NCBI GenBank assembly: GCA_937868205.1
Contig: CALMMC010000109.1
Coordinates: 1 to 34,927, forward strand
Origin: JAAZPG01 sp012797375
Lineage (GTDB): Bacteria; Acidobacteriota; Aminicenantia; Aminicenantales; UBA4085
Reading direction: 5' to 3'
DNA length: 34,927 bases
Program-made: the position numbers and the translations under genes
Notes under the pieces: generated by a model
Databases searched by the model: none
What the model was told of the DNA's origin: nothing
Seen by the model: only the letters and a program-made list of their open reading frames with translations
In this document: piece after piece, positions 1 to 8,558 of the stretch
How the letters are laid out: each line of letters starts with the position of its first letter
Numbering within the stretch: the first letter of the stretch is position 1

Positions 1-2
1 GG

Positions 3-1325
3 ATCCGCGGGACCGCGGTCGCCGGCCGGGCCGAAGCCCTGGACGACGGGCGCTTCGATGTCTTCTTCGATATCCAGGAAGGCACGCCCGTCCGCATCGA
101 CAAGATCGTCGTCTCCGGAAACGCCGTGACCCGGCGCGACGTGATCGACCGGGCCCTCCTCCTGCGCGAGGGGGACCCGGCGCGGTCCGACCTGATCCTC
201 GAATCCAAGCGCCGGCTGGAGAAACTGGGAGTTTTCGTCGAGGTCAAGATCGAGGAAATCCTCTCGACCGAAAGCGGGAGGGAAACACTGGTCGTCAGCC
301 TCCGCGAGGGAGCGCGCAACTACGCGGGGCTGGGCGTGGGCCTGGAGACGAAGAACGAGCCGATGACCTTCGAGATCTGGAACAACGTCATCCGTCCCCG
401 GTTTTCCGCTGAGTTTATCCGCGGCAACATGCTCGGCCGGGCGGCCCAGCTCAGCCTCATCGGCCAGTTCAGCTTGAAAGAAAAACGGGCTGTCGCCTCG
501 TGGGAATCGCCGGCCTTTTTCGGCCTGCCTTTCCAGTCCTCGGTCAACGCCTGGCTCGAACGGGAAGAGAGAGTGAGCTACGGTTTCGACCGCCGCGGCT
601 TCAGCCTCTCCGGCTTCCGGTCGATCGGACCGGATTGGACGTCCCTGACGACGCTCCGGTTCGCCCGGACGACGCTTTATTTCCTGGAAGTCGAGGAATC
701 CGAGATCGACCGGCAGCATTATCCGTACTCGGCCACCTCTCTTTCGGAAAGCCTGATTTGGGACGCCCGGGACGACAGCTTCAATCCCACCCGGGGCCTT
801 TTTTTCAGCGCCGTCCTTGAATGGGCGTACCCGCTGTTCAAGGTCGAATCGGATTACTTGAAGAGCTTCGTGAAATTCCAGTATTTCCAGCCGATCGGCG
901 GCCGGATCCTCCTGCTGGGGACGTTCCGGAGCGGGCTGGGGATGGGCCGCATTCCGATTCACGAGCGTTTTTTCGCCGGCGGCTCGGGGACGTTCCGCGG
1001 CCGGCGGTTCGACGATCTCGGCCCGAAAGACGCGAAATCAGGGAAGCCGGTCGGAGGGAAGGCCTTGATCCTCTTCAACATCGATGCCCAAATCGCGCCT
1101 TTTTCCTCCCTGCCCGGCCTGTCCCTGGCCGTTTTTTATGATCGGGGCAATGTCTTCGCCAGCCGCAAGGACGTCGGCTTCGATGCCCTTGAGGACGCCC
1201 TGGGCTTCGGCTTCCGCTACAAGACGCCGCTCGGACCTCTGCGCGTCGACCTCGGATGGAATCTTGATCCGTCGGCCGGCGGCCGCGGGCCTCGGCTGTA
1301 TGTGACGATCGGCAATGTGTTTTAA
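3..1325 (+). CDS. Omp85/BamA-TamA-type outer membrane protein, 5' end missing
   Basis: The reading frame is open from the window edge, so the gene begins upstream; 440 residues are visible. The first ~75 residues look like the end of a POTRA repeat (a beta segment leading to SGNAVTRRDVI, then a helix with ALLLREGD). The rest is a surface-antigen beta barrel rich in alternating aromatic residues. A conserved Omp85 turn, GGSGTFRGRRF, lies about two thirds of the way along. The protein ends in Phe after a beta strand, the classical C-terminal signal of outer membrane barrels. Family members insert or translocate proteins at the outer membrane. BamA and TamA cannot be told apart without the missing POTRA domains. 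The next gene, a SurA-like periplasmic chaperone, overlaps it, which fits an outer membrane biogenesis operon. Confidence 0.88.
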   Translation: MRGTAVAGRAEALDDGRFDVFFDIQEGTPVRIDKIVVSGNAVTRRDVIDRALLLREGDPARSDLILESKRRLEKLGVFVEVKIEEILSTESGRETLVVSLREGARNYAGLGVGLETKNEPMTFEIWNNVIRPRFSAEFIRGNMLGRAAQLSLIGQFSLKEKRAVASWESPAFFGLPFQSSVNAWLEREERVSYGFDRRGFSLSGFRSIGPDWTSLTTLRFARTTLYFLEVEESEIDRQHYPYSATSLSESLIWDARDDSFNPTRGLFFSAVLEWAYPLFKVESDYLKSFVKFQYFQPIGGRILLLGTFRSGLGMGRIPIHERFFAGGSGTFRGRRFDDLGPKDAKSGKPVGGKALILFNIDAQIAPFSSLPGLSLAVFYDRGNVFASRKDVGFDALEDALGFGFRYKTPLGPLRVDLGWNLDPSAGGRGPRLYVTIGNVF

Positions 1326-1998
1326 AAAAATGCGCTTGAGAACAATCGGGACCTTGGTTCTGGCCCTTCTCCCGGTGCTGGTTTCAGCGGCCGGCGGGAC
1401 GGCCGGCGGTCGGGAGCGGATCGTCGACGGGATCGTGGCCGTGGTGAACAGCCGGATCATCACCCTGATCGACGTCCAGGTGGTCGAGGCGTTCGGGATC
1501 GTCGAGGGATCGCCGGCTTTGCCGGGCGGCGGGAGGGATCTCCGGGACGTCTTGGAGAAGCTCATCAGCCAAAAAGTCGTCCTGGACCTCGTCCGGGGCC
1601 GCTCAACAGCCGACCCGGCCCGGGTCGAAGCGGAGATCGAGCGGATCACCGCCCGTCTGGGGGAGGAGGAGACGGGCCGGCGGCTGGCCCGCTTCGGGAT
1701 CGGGAAAGACGACCTGCGGCCGTATGTCGAGGAGAAGCTCGGCGTCGAGACCGTCATCGCCGAGCGGTTCAGCCGGAGCGTGACCGTCAGTCTCGACGAG
1801 ATTGAAACCCGGTACCGGGAGCGTTATCTTCCCGCGGAGCAGGCCGCCGGACGGACTCCCCGGCCGTTCCTCGAGACCGTCGACGTTCTGGAAGGTGAAA
1901 TCCGGGTGGAAAAGACCGCCGCCCAATCGAATCTCTGGGTTCAATCCCTCCGGGAACAGGCCGAGATCGAAATCCGCCCCGAGCTTTTGATACAATAG
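1315..1998 (+). CDS. SurA N-terminal-domain periplasmic chaperone-like protein, no PPIase domain
   Basis: The protein has 227 residues with an N-terminal signal peptide (basic start, hydrophobic stretch LVLALLPVLVSA). It is followed by a SurA_N-like helical region starting at RIVDGIVAVVNSRIIT, with the typical pattern of a short strand, then DV, then LISQKVVLDL. No parvulin domain is present, so a chaperone role for unfolded outer membrane proteins is more likely than prolyl isomerisation; that is inference. The ATG at 1315 lies inside the end of the Omp85 gene (11-base overlap). A second ATG at 1330 is 4 bases after that gene's stop. Neither has a Shine-Dalgarno sequence, so translational coupling or reinitiation is likely. 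The overlap suggests the two products work together in outer membrane assembly. Confidence 0.78.
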   Translation: MCFKKMRLRTIGTLVLALLPVLVSAAGGTAGGRERIVDGIVAVVNSRIITLIDVQVVEAFGIVEGSPALPGGGRDLRDVLEKLISQKVVLDLVRGRSTADPARVEAEIERITARLGEEETGRRLARFGIGKDDLRPYVEEKLGVETVIAERFSRSVTVSLDEIETRYRERYLPAEQAAGRTPRPFLETVDVLEGEIRVEKTAAQSNLWVQSLREQAEIEIRPELLIQ

Positions 1999-2029
1999 CC
2001 CCATCGTTCACACGGAAAAGGAGTCGCGC

Positions 2030-2935
2030 ATGGCCCGTCAGGTGTTTTTGTTCCCGGGACAGGGATCCCAGTCGGTCGGCATGGGAAAGAGCTTTTATGA
2101 TCGTTTCGAGGACGCCCGGCGGCTGTTTGACCGGGCCGACGACGTCCTGGGATTTTCCCTTTCCAAGATCTGTTTCGAGGGCCCCGAGGAGACGCTGCGC
2201 TTGACTCAAAACACCCAGCCGGCTCTTCTGCTCGTGAGCACGGCCGCCTTCCGTCTCTGGGGGCGGACGCCGTATGCGGCCGCGGGGCACAGCCTGGGGG
2301 AATACTCGGCCCATGTGGCCGCCGGAACGATCCGGTTCGAGGACGCCCTGACTCTCGTCCACAAGCGCGGAACGTACATGCAAGACGCCGTCCCTGTCGG
2401 CGTCGGGGCGATGGCCGCTCTCTTGGGGGCGGATTATGAAGCGGTCCGGGCGGCCTGCGGGCGGGCCGAGGGCGGGCAGGTTCAGATCGCCAACTGGAAC
2501 AGCCCCGAGCAGATCGTCATCTCCGGCCACAAGGCGGCCGTCGAGGACGTCGTCCGCAATGTCCGGAGCGTCAAATCGGTCATGCTCCCGGTCAGCGCCC
2601 CGTTCCATTCCGGGCTCATGAAAGACGCCGAGGACCGGCTGGCGGCCGACTTGGATGCCGTCGAGTTCCACGACCCGGCGTTCCCGGTCATCACCAACGT
2701 CGACGCCCGGATGATCCGTACCGGGGCCGAAGCCCGGGACGCCCTCAAGCGTCAGGTCAGCCGGCCCGTCCTCTGGACGAAATCAATGGAGCTTCTGGCC
2801 GGGGAGGAGATCGACGCGTTCATCGAATTCGGTCCGGGCAAAGTCCTCTGCGGGTTGATCAAGCGGATCGGCAAGGGCTGGGCTCCTCCGTTCACCGTGC
2901 GCTCCATCGAGGACGCGGACGCGCTGGACAAATAA
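2030..2935 (+). CDS. fabD: Malonyl-CoA:ACP transacylase
   Basis: Cytoplasmic enzyme that moves malonyl groups from CoA to acyl carrier protein for fatty acid synthesis. The 301-residue length is normal for FabD. The N-terminal oxyanion motif FPGQGSQ is at residues 8-14. The nucleophile Ser88 lies in GHSLGE. The malonate-binding Arg is in the HKRGTYMQ segment and the catalytic His is in APFHSGLM near residue 193. The start has a good ribosome binding site (AAAAGGAG at 2016-2023, 6 bases before ATG). The gene follows the SurA-like gene by 31 bases and faces pgsA. No other fab genes are visible here. Confidence 0.97.
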   Translation: MARQVFLFPGQGSQSVGMGKSFYDRFEDARRLFDRADDVLGFSLSKICFEGPEETLRLTQNTQPALLLVSTAAFRLWGRTPYAAAGHSLGEYSAHVAAGTIRFEDALTLVHKRGTYMQDAVPVGVGAMAALLGADYEAVRAACGRAEGGQVQIANWNSPEQIVISGHKAAVEDVVRNVRSVKSVMLPVSAPFHSGLMKDAEDRLAADLDAVEFHDPAFPVITNVDARMIRTGAEARDALKRQVSRPVLWTKSMELLAGEEIDAFIEFGPGKVLCGLIKRIGKGWAPPFTVRSIEDADALDK

Positions 2936-2961
2936 TCGGAGGCGCGGCTCCGACTATTTTT
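2936..2961. terminator. Hairpin terminator between convergent fabD and pgsA
   Basis: Arms TCGGAG (2936-2941) and CTCCGA (2948-2953) enclose a 6-base loop and are followed on the plus strand by CTATTTTT. It begins directly after the fabD stop codon and touches the stop of the convergent pgsA, so it may serve both genes. The minus-strand T run is poor. Confidence 0.6.
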
Positions 2962-3493
2962 CGAGGACGATGTCGCGGCCGTGCTTGACGAAGTATTCGG
3001 CCGCCGAATACAAGGCGATGGCCATTGTCAGCCAGAGGCCGATTTTTCCCACGACCCAAAATTTTCCGAGGATGCCCTCTCCGAGGACGAGGAGGGCGAT
3101 CGTCACGGTCTCCAGCTGCATTTTCAGCTTGCCCGGCCAGGAAGCGGGGATGACGACGCCCTTGGAGGCGGCGATCGCCCGGAAGCCGGTGACCGCGACC
3201 TCCCGGCCGATGATGACCACGGCCATCCATGCCGGGACGCGTCCCACGCCGACGAGGCAGATGAAGGCGGCCGTCATCAGGAGCTTGTCGGCGATCGGAT
3301 CCAGAAGCTGGCCGAGGGTGGTGATGCGGTTGGTCCGCCGGGCGAGAAGACCGTCCACCGTGTCGGTGAAGGTGGCGAAAAGGAAGACGCCGAAAGCCGC
3401 CCATTCGTTTCCCTTGAAGTCGACCAGAAGGAAAAACATGAAAAACGGGATCAGGAAGATCCGCAGCGAAGTCAGGGCATTTGGCAAGTTCAT
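2954..3493 (-). CDS. pgsA: CDP-diacylglycerol--glycerol-3-phosphate 3-phosphatidyltransferase
   Basis: Inner-membrane enzyme making phosphatidylglycerophosphate, the first committed step to phosphatidylglycerol and cardiolipin. The complete CDP-alcohol phosphatidyltransferase signature is present: DG-x2-AR-x8-G-x3-D-x3-D, read as DGLLAR, then G, then DPIAD. Several hydrophobic membrane segments are visible. I take the ATG at 3493 (start MNLPNALTSLR), which matches the usual PgsA beginning and gives 179 residues. An upstream in-frame TTG at 3532 would add 13 residues of unlike sequence. No clear ribosome binding site precedes either start. The closest alternative is another CDP-alcohol transferase such as PssA, but the motif context and short N-terminus favour PgsA. 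Confidence 0.88.
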   Translation of the reverse strand: MNLPNALTSLRIFLIPFFMFFLLVDFKGNEWAAFGVFLFATFTDTVDGLLARRTNRITTLGQLLDPIADKLLMTAAFICLVGVGRVPAWMAVVIIGREVAVTGFRAIAASKGVVIPASWPGKLKMQLETVTIALLVLGEGILGKFWVVGKIGLWLTMAIALYSAAEYFVKHGRDIVLEK

Positions 3494-3647
3494 GAAAGCG
3501 AAAGCGTAGTACAGGTTCCCCCGCGAAGTCAAACCGAAGGTGGGGACGCGCCTCCTCGGAGAAGCGGCGTTTCTCCAATCCTTCTTTCATTTTGGAGTTA
3601 AGGGAAAGTCCGTCTTATCGGGAGAGGCGTTCCAAATCTCATTGTCC

Positions 3648-3676
3648 TTGCGGGAAGATTCCGAAGGAGTTAAAAT
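3648..3676 (+). promoter_or_regulatory. Possible sigma70-type promoter for the Asp-box gene pair
   Basis: TTGCGG (3648-3653) and TAAAAT (3671-3676) are separated by 17 bases, about 65 bases before the ATG at 3742. It lies in the gap between the divergent pgsA and Asp-box genes. The -10 is fair and the -35 partial. Confidence 0.4.
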
Positions 3677-3741
3677 CGAAAGACCGCGTTTCCTCGGATC
3701 CTCGATCCAAGGGCCGCGATTTCAACGACGGAGGTTCTCTC

Positions 3742-6141
3742 ATGTCTCTCCGGCGCTTCCCGCGCATCCTGACTCTCTCCTTTTCCGTTTTCATTCTAGC
3801 CCTCCTCCTCTTCCCCCAGCAGACGAAAAAGCCGGTCCGGATCGCCAACACCGACCCGGCCCTCCGCCTTCAAGCCTATGATCAACATGTGAAGATGAAG
3901 GGCGAATCGAAATTCAAGGATTTGACATGGCAATTCCTCGGGCCGAAGAACGTCAGCGGCCGCTGCATCGACGTGGCCGTCGCGACGCCCAAGGGAAAGA
4001 CCTACACGATGTATGTCGCCGCCGCTTCCGGCGGCCTCTGGAAAACCGACAATGAAGGGACGACCTGGACTCCCGTGTTCGAGCAGGGACCGTCCACGGC
4101 CATCGGCGACGTGGCCCTGGCTCCTTCCAACCAGGATATCGTCTGGATCGGCACCGGCGAGGCGAACATTTTCCGTTCGTCCCAATCCGGCGTGGGCGTC
4201 TACCGCTCCACCGACGCCGGGCGGACCTGGACGCACCGCGGCCTGGCCGGGACGGGGACCATCGCCCGGATCGTCATCCATCCGAAAAATCCGGACATCG
4301 TCTACGTCGCCGCCGGCGGGACGGAATGGACGACGAATCCCGACCGGGGCGTCTACAAAACCGTCGACGGCGGCCAAACCTGGGACAAGGTCCTTTTCGT
4401 CAATGATGAAACGGGCGCTTACGACCTGGTTATGGATCCCCGCGACAGCGACACGCTCTACGCCACGACCTGGCAGCGGACCCGCAAGAAATGGAACGAT
4501 CCCCGCAACACCGCCGTCTCCGCCGGCAGCGGGATCTGGAAAACGACCGACGGCGGCAAGACTTGGACTCCGGTCAACGCCGGCCTGCCCGAAGCCCGTT
4601 ACCGCGGCCGGATCGGGATCGACCTGTGCCTCTCCAAGCCGGACATCCTTTATGCGTTCGTCGACAACTACGAGAAAGCCCGCGAACCCAGCGAGGAGGA
4701 AAAGATCAACGGGTACGGCCTCCCCTCGGCCGGGATCATCAAGGGCGCGACGGTCTATCGTTCGGACGACGCCGGAAAAACCTGGGTCCAGACGAGCGGC
4801 CTGACGCCCGAGCAAAAGAAATTCATGGAGCGGCACTCCAACACCTACGGTTGGGTGTTCGGCCAGGTCCGGGTCGACCCCAACGATGAAAACACGGTCT
4901 ACACGATGGGCCTGTCCCTCAACGTCTCCCGCGACGGCGGAAAAACCTTCAGCCGCATCCGGACGAACGGCGGCGACCACCACGCTCTCTGGATCGATCC
5001 GTCGAATTCCCTCTACTTGCTCAACGGCTTCGACCAAGGCTTAAACGTCAGCTATGACGGCGGCAAGACATGGCGTTACTTCCAGGCCGAGCTCCCGCTC
5101 TGCCAGTTCTTCAACATCAATTACGACATGGCCGAGCCGTTCCGCGTTTACGGCTCGATGCAGGATCACGGAAGCTACCGGGCGAAGGTCGATGTGAGCG
5201 GGGGCCGGGACAAGATTGCCCCGCAGGACTTCGAGGATGCGCCCGGCGGCGAAGGCTCCAACCACGCCGTCGACCCGACGAACCCGAACATCGTCTATTC
5301 CGCCGGCTTTTACGGCTCGATCACGCGCTCGGATTACAGCCGGCCGGGCCGGTACCCGGGATATCCCGCCTCCAAGAACATCCTTCCTGTGCCGTACCAG
5401 GACGAGCCGCGTCTCCGCGGCCAGTGGCTGGCGCCCTTCCTGGTTTCGCCCCACAATCCCTCCATCCTTTACCACGGCATGCAGTATGTCTTCCGCTCGT
5501 TCGACCGGGGCGACACCTGGGAAAAAATCAGCCCGGACCTGACCTCGGCCGTCCCGTCGGAAATGGGCGACATCCCCTACCACACGCTCTTCGCCCTGTC
5601 GGAATCGCCGCTCAAAGACGGCCTGATCTACGCCGGGACGGATGACGGCAACGTCTGGGTGACCAAGGACGGGGGCCGGAAATGGACGGCGATCAACGCC
5701 GGCCTGCCCTATCAAAAATGGGTATCGCGGCTGGTCGCCTCGCAGCACAAGATGTCCGTCGTCTACATGACCCAGAACGGCAAGCGGGACGACGACGTCG
5801 CCCCTTATGTCTGGAAATCCGAGGACTTCGGCAAAACCTGGGTGGACATCTCCAAGGGCATTCCCTTGGGCCCGGTCAACGTCGTCCGCGAGGATCCGGT
5901 CGATCCGAAGATCCTCTATGCCGGTACCGACCAAGGCGTCTATGCCACGACGGACGGCGGAGCGACTTGGAACGTCCTGGGCGGAAACCTGCCCTCGGTG
6001 TATGTCCATGACCTGATCATCCATCCGCGGGACAACATGATCGTCATCGCCACCCACGGCCGGGGGATGTGGGTCTTGGACGCCAATCCCGTCAACGGCA
6101 AGGACAAGCGCCGCGCCTGGGCTTGGTGGGAGGAAGAGTAA
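3742..6141 (+). CDS. Secreted Asp-box (BNR/VPS10-sortilin-like) beta-propeller protein, copy 1
   Basis: The mature start is the ATG at 3742, preceded by GGAGG at 3730-3734 with 7-base spacing. Upstream in-frame sequence is unlike protein. The product has 799 residues with a signal peptide (basic RRFPR, then a hydrophobic run to about residue 25). I count 11 Asp-boxes of the form S/T-x-D-x-G-x-T-W, from about residue 101 (KTDNEGTTW) to about residue 736 (TTDGGATW). These repeats build one or two beta-propellers. The C-terminal segment HPRDNMIVIATHGRGMWVLD is typical of this family in Acidobacteria-like genomes. Such proteins are often labelled glycosyl hydrolase or sialidase-like, but I see no catalytic signature of a sialidase. 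Likely role: extracellular or periplasmic binding, unknown ligand. The downstream paralogue starts 3 bases after the stop. Confidence 0.88.
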   Translation: MSLRRFPRILTLSFSVFILALLLFPQQTKKPVRIANTDPALRLQAYDQHVKMKGESKFKDLTWQFLGPKNVSGRCIDVAVATPKGKTYTMYVAAASGGLWKTDNEGTTWTPVFEQGPSTAIGDVALAPSNQDIVWIGTGEANIFRSSQSGVGVYRSTDAGRTWTHRGLAGTGTIARIVIHPKNPDIVYVAAGGTEWTTNPDRGVYKTVDGGQTWDKVLFVNDETGAYDLVMDPRDSDTLYATTWQRTRKKWNDPRNTAVSAGSGIWKTTDGGKTWTPVNAGLPEARYRGRIGIDLCLSKPDILYAFVDNYEKAREPSEEEKINGYGLPSAGIIKGATVYRSDDAGKTWVQTSGLTPEQKKFMERHSNTYGWVFGQVRVDPNDENTVYTMGLSLNVSRDGGKTFSRIRTNGGDHHALWIDPSNSLYLLNGFDQGLNVSYDGGKTWRYFQAELPLCQFFNINYDMAEPFRVYGSMQDHGSYRAKVDVSGGRDKIAPQDFEDAPGGEGSNHAVDPTNPNIVYSAGFYGSITRSDYSRPGRYPGYPASKNILPVPYQDEPRLRGQWLAPFLVSPHNPSILYHGMQYVFRSFDRGDTWEKISPDLTSAVPSEMGDIPYHTLFALSESPLKDGLIYAGTDDGNVWVTKDGGRKWTAINAGLPYQKWVSRLVASQHKMSVVYMTQNGKRDDDVAPYVWKSEDFGKTWVDISKGIPLGPVNVVREDPVDPKILYAGTDQGVYATTDGGATWNVLGGNLPSVYVHDLIIHPRDNMIVIATHGRGMWVLDANPVNGKDKRRAWAWWEEE

Positions 6142-6144
6142 GCC

Positions 6145-8460
6145 ATGCGGCGGCTTAAGACCCTGATCCCGGTTCTCGTTATGATGTGGACCGCGGCTTC
6201 GGCCGCGGTCCAGGCCGCCCCGTCGACCGATCCGTCCCTCCGGCTCCAGTGGGCCGAGGCGTTCGCCTCCCTGAAAGCCCAGACGCCCTTTCCCGAATTG
6301 ACGTGGCGGTTCATCGGGCCGGACATCTGCAGCGGCCGCTGCACGGACGTCGCCGTCCCCCGCGGGACGACGAACGTCATTTATGTCGGCGCGGCCACCG
6401 GGGGGGTCTGGAAAACTGAAGACGGCGGGACGACCTGGAAGCCGATCACCGACGAGCTCCCGACGCCGTCGGTGGGAGACCTGGCCGTGGCCGGCTCCGA
6501 TCCCGATATCGTCTGGCTGGGGACGGGGGAGGCCAACCACTTTCGAGCGTCCATCGCCGGCCTCGGCGTCTATAAATCCGTCGACGCCGGCCGGACCTGG
6601 GCGCACATGGGACTGGCCGCCACTCAGTCCATCGGCCGGATCCTGATCCATCCCGAAAATCCCGACGTCGTCTATGTCGCGGCCACCGGCCACGAATGGA
6701 CGCCGAATCCCGAACGGGGGGTTTATAAAACCGCCGACGGCGGGAAAACCTGGGAGAAAGTCCTTTTCCTCAAGGACACGGTCGGGGCGATCGATCTGGT
6801 GATGGACCCGAAGAATCCCGACGTGCTGATCGCCTCGATGGTCAATCGCATCCGCCGGCGCTGGAGCGATCCCGTTCCGGGCGGGGAGGACGGCCTGTTC
6901 AAGACCGTCGACGGCGGCAAGACCTGGAAGGAGCTGACGAAGGGACTCCCCGACACGGCCCTGACGGGACGGATCGGGATCGACCTCTGCGCCTCGAAGC
7001 CCGACGTCGTCTATGCCTATGTCGACAACCACAACCTCGGCCGCGAGCCCGAATCGGGCGAGCGCGACGCCTACGGGCGTCTGAAAACCGGCCGGAAAAT
7101 CATCGGGGCCGAGGTCTACCGCTCCGACGACCAGGGCGAGAGCTGGCGGAAAGTCAGCGTCTCCGACGCCCTGATGGAGACGTTCGGCGGAACCTACGGC
7201 TGGGTCTTCGGCCAGATCCGGGTCGACCCGGTGGACGAAAACACCGTCTACCTCATGGGCTTGGGCCTGTTCGTCTCGCGGGACGGCGGGAAATCCTGGA
7301 CCGAGATCGCCCGGGACGTCCATGGCGACCACCACGGCCTGTGGATCAATCCCGACGATCCGGCCTTCCTGGTCAATGTCAACGACGGCGGAGTCGCCCT
7401 GTCCCGGGACGGGGGAAAGACCTGGCGGGCGTTCATCAAGGAAATCCCGGCCGTCCAGTTCTATAACGTCGCCCTGGACATGGCGGAGCCGTTCTCCGCC
7501 CACGGCTCGGTCCAGGACCACGGCACGATCCGGGGGATGGGCCTCGCCCCGGCCAAGAACGGGGCGGCGGACCCGGTCCGCTGGGAGTACGCGGCCGGAG
7601 GCGAGGGAACGCAGATCGCCGTCGACCCGGCCGATCCGAACGTGGTCTATTCCTCGTCGTTTTACGGCCGGCTCATGCGGTCGGTCCGCCAAGACGGGGA
7701 ATGGAAGTCGAAAAACATCTATCCCCGGCCGGCCCCGGGCGAGCCCGAGCACCGCGGCCAGTGGCTGGCCGCGACCATCCTTTCGCCCCACGACTCGAAA
7801 ACCGTCTATCATGGTTTCCAGTACGTCTACCGGTCGCGGGACGAAGGAGCGACGTGGGAGAGAATCAGCCCGGACCTCACGGCGTTCGATCCCGACAAGC
7901 AGGGCCGCCTGCCCTACGCCATCCCTTACGCGTCGATCACGACCCTGGACGAATCGCCCTTGAAAGCCGGCGTTCTTTACGCCGGGACCGATGACGGCCA
8001 TCTCTGGGTGACCCGGGACGGCGGGGCGGAATGGACGAAGATCACCGCCGGCCTGCCGGAGAACACCCACGTCTGGACGATCGAGGCCTCGCGGCACGAT
8101 CCGGCGACCGTCTATTGCGCCCTGGTCGGGCGCCACGAGGATGATTTCGCGCCCTACGTTTTCGCCTCCACGGATTACGGAAACTCCTGGACGCCGATCA
8201 CGGCGAACATGCCCGGCGGACCGGTCAACGTCATCCGCGAGGATCCGAAAAAAAAGGGCGTGCTCTACGCCGGCACGGATCAGGGCGTCTTCGTCAGCCG
8301 GGACGGGGTGAGCGCCTGGCAATATCTCGGGAAGGGCTTGCCCGTTTGCCCGGTCTGGGACATCCGGATCCATCCCCGCGACAACATGATGGTCATCGCC
8401 ACCAACGGCCGGGGAATGTGGGTCCTGGACGACCTTTCCCGGATTCAGAAATCGACCTGA
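6145..8460 (+). CDS. Secreted Asp-box (BNR/VPS10-sortilin-like) beta-propeller protein, copy 2
   Basis: Paralogue of the preceding gene. It starts 3 bases after that gene's stop, with its purine-rich ribosome binding site inside the upstream coding end (GGAGGAAGAG). The 771 residues begin with a signal peptide (MRRLKTLIPVLVMMW to about residue 25). Eleven Asp-boxes run from about residue 90 (KTEDGGTTW) to about residue 719; the last one (SRDGVSAW) is degenerate. The two proteins align over their whole length: shared blocks include TWRFIGPD or TWQFLGPK near the start, GTYGWVFGQ/NTYGWVFGQ, RGQWLA, and the closing RGMWVLD. This indicates a tandem duplication followed by divergence, and tight coupling implies equal production. 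Function is unknown, probably ligand or polymer binding outside the inner membrane. Confidence 0.88.
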   Translation: MRRLKTLIPVLVMMWTAASAAVQAAPSTDPSLRLQWAEAFASLKAQTPFPELTWRFIGPDICSGRCTDVAVPRGTTNVIYVGAATGGVWKTEDGGTTWKPITDELPTPSVGDLAVAGSDPDIVWLGTGEANHFRASIAGLGVYKSVDAGRTWAHMGLAATQSIGRILIHPENPDVVYVAATGHEWTPNPERGVYKTADGGKTWEKVLFLKDTVGAIDLVMDPKNPDVLIASMVNRIRRRWSDPVPGGEDGLFKTVDGGKTWKELTKGLPDTALTGRIGIDLCASKPDVVYAYVDNHNLGREPESGERDAYGRLKTGRKIIGAEVYRSDDQGESWRKVSVSDALMETFGGTYGWVFGQIRVDPVDENTVYLMGLGLFVSRDGGKSWTEIARDVHGDHHGLWINPDDPAFLVNVNDGGVALSRDGGKTWRAFIKEIPAVQFYNVALDMAEPFSAHGSVQDHGTIRGMGLAPAKNGAADPVRWEYAAGGEGTQIAVDPADPNVVYSSSFYGRLMRSVRQDGEWKSKNIYPRPAPGEPEHRGQWLAATILSPHDSKTVYHGFQYVYRSRDEGATWERISPDLTAFDPDKQGRLPYAIPYASITTLDESPLKAGVLYAGTDDGHLWVTRDGGAEWTKITAGLPENTHVWTIEASRHDPATVYCALVGRHEDDFAPYVFASTDYGNSWTPITANMPGGPVNVIREDPKKKGVLYAGTDQGVFVSRDGVSAWQYLGKGLPVCPVWDIRIHPRDNMMVIATNGRGMWVLDDLSRIQKST

Positions 8461-8558
8461 TCCCGAGAGCCGGTTAAATAAGAGACGCCGCCGGGCGGAC
8501 GGCGCGTTGTTCCGGAGCGGGCCGCGGCCCGAGGTCGGCCGCCGAAGGATTCGTTTCG

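Noticed and set aside
3592..3741. N-terminal extension of the first Asp-box protein
   Set aside because: The extra 50 residues are basic and unlike a leader. The ATG at 3742 has a ribosome binding site and a signal peptide right after it.
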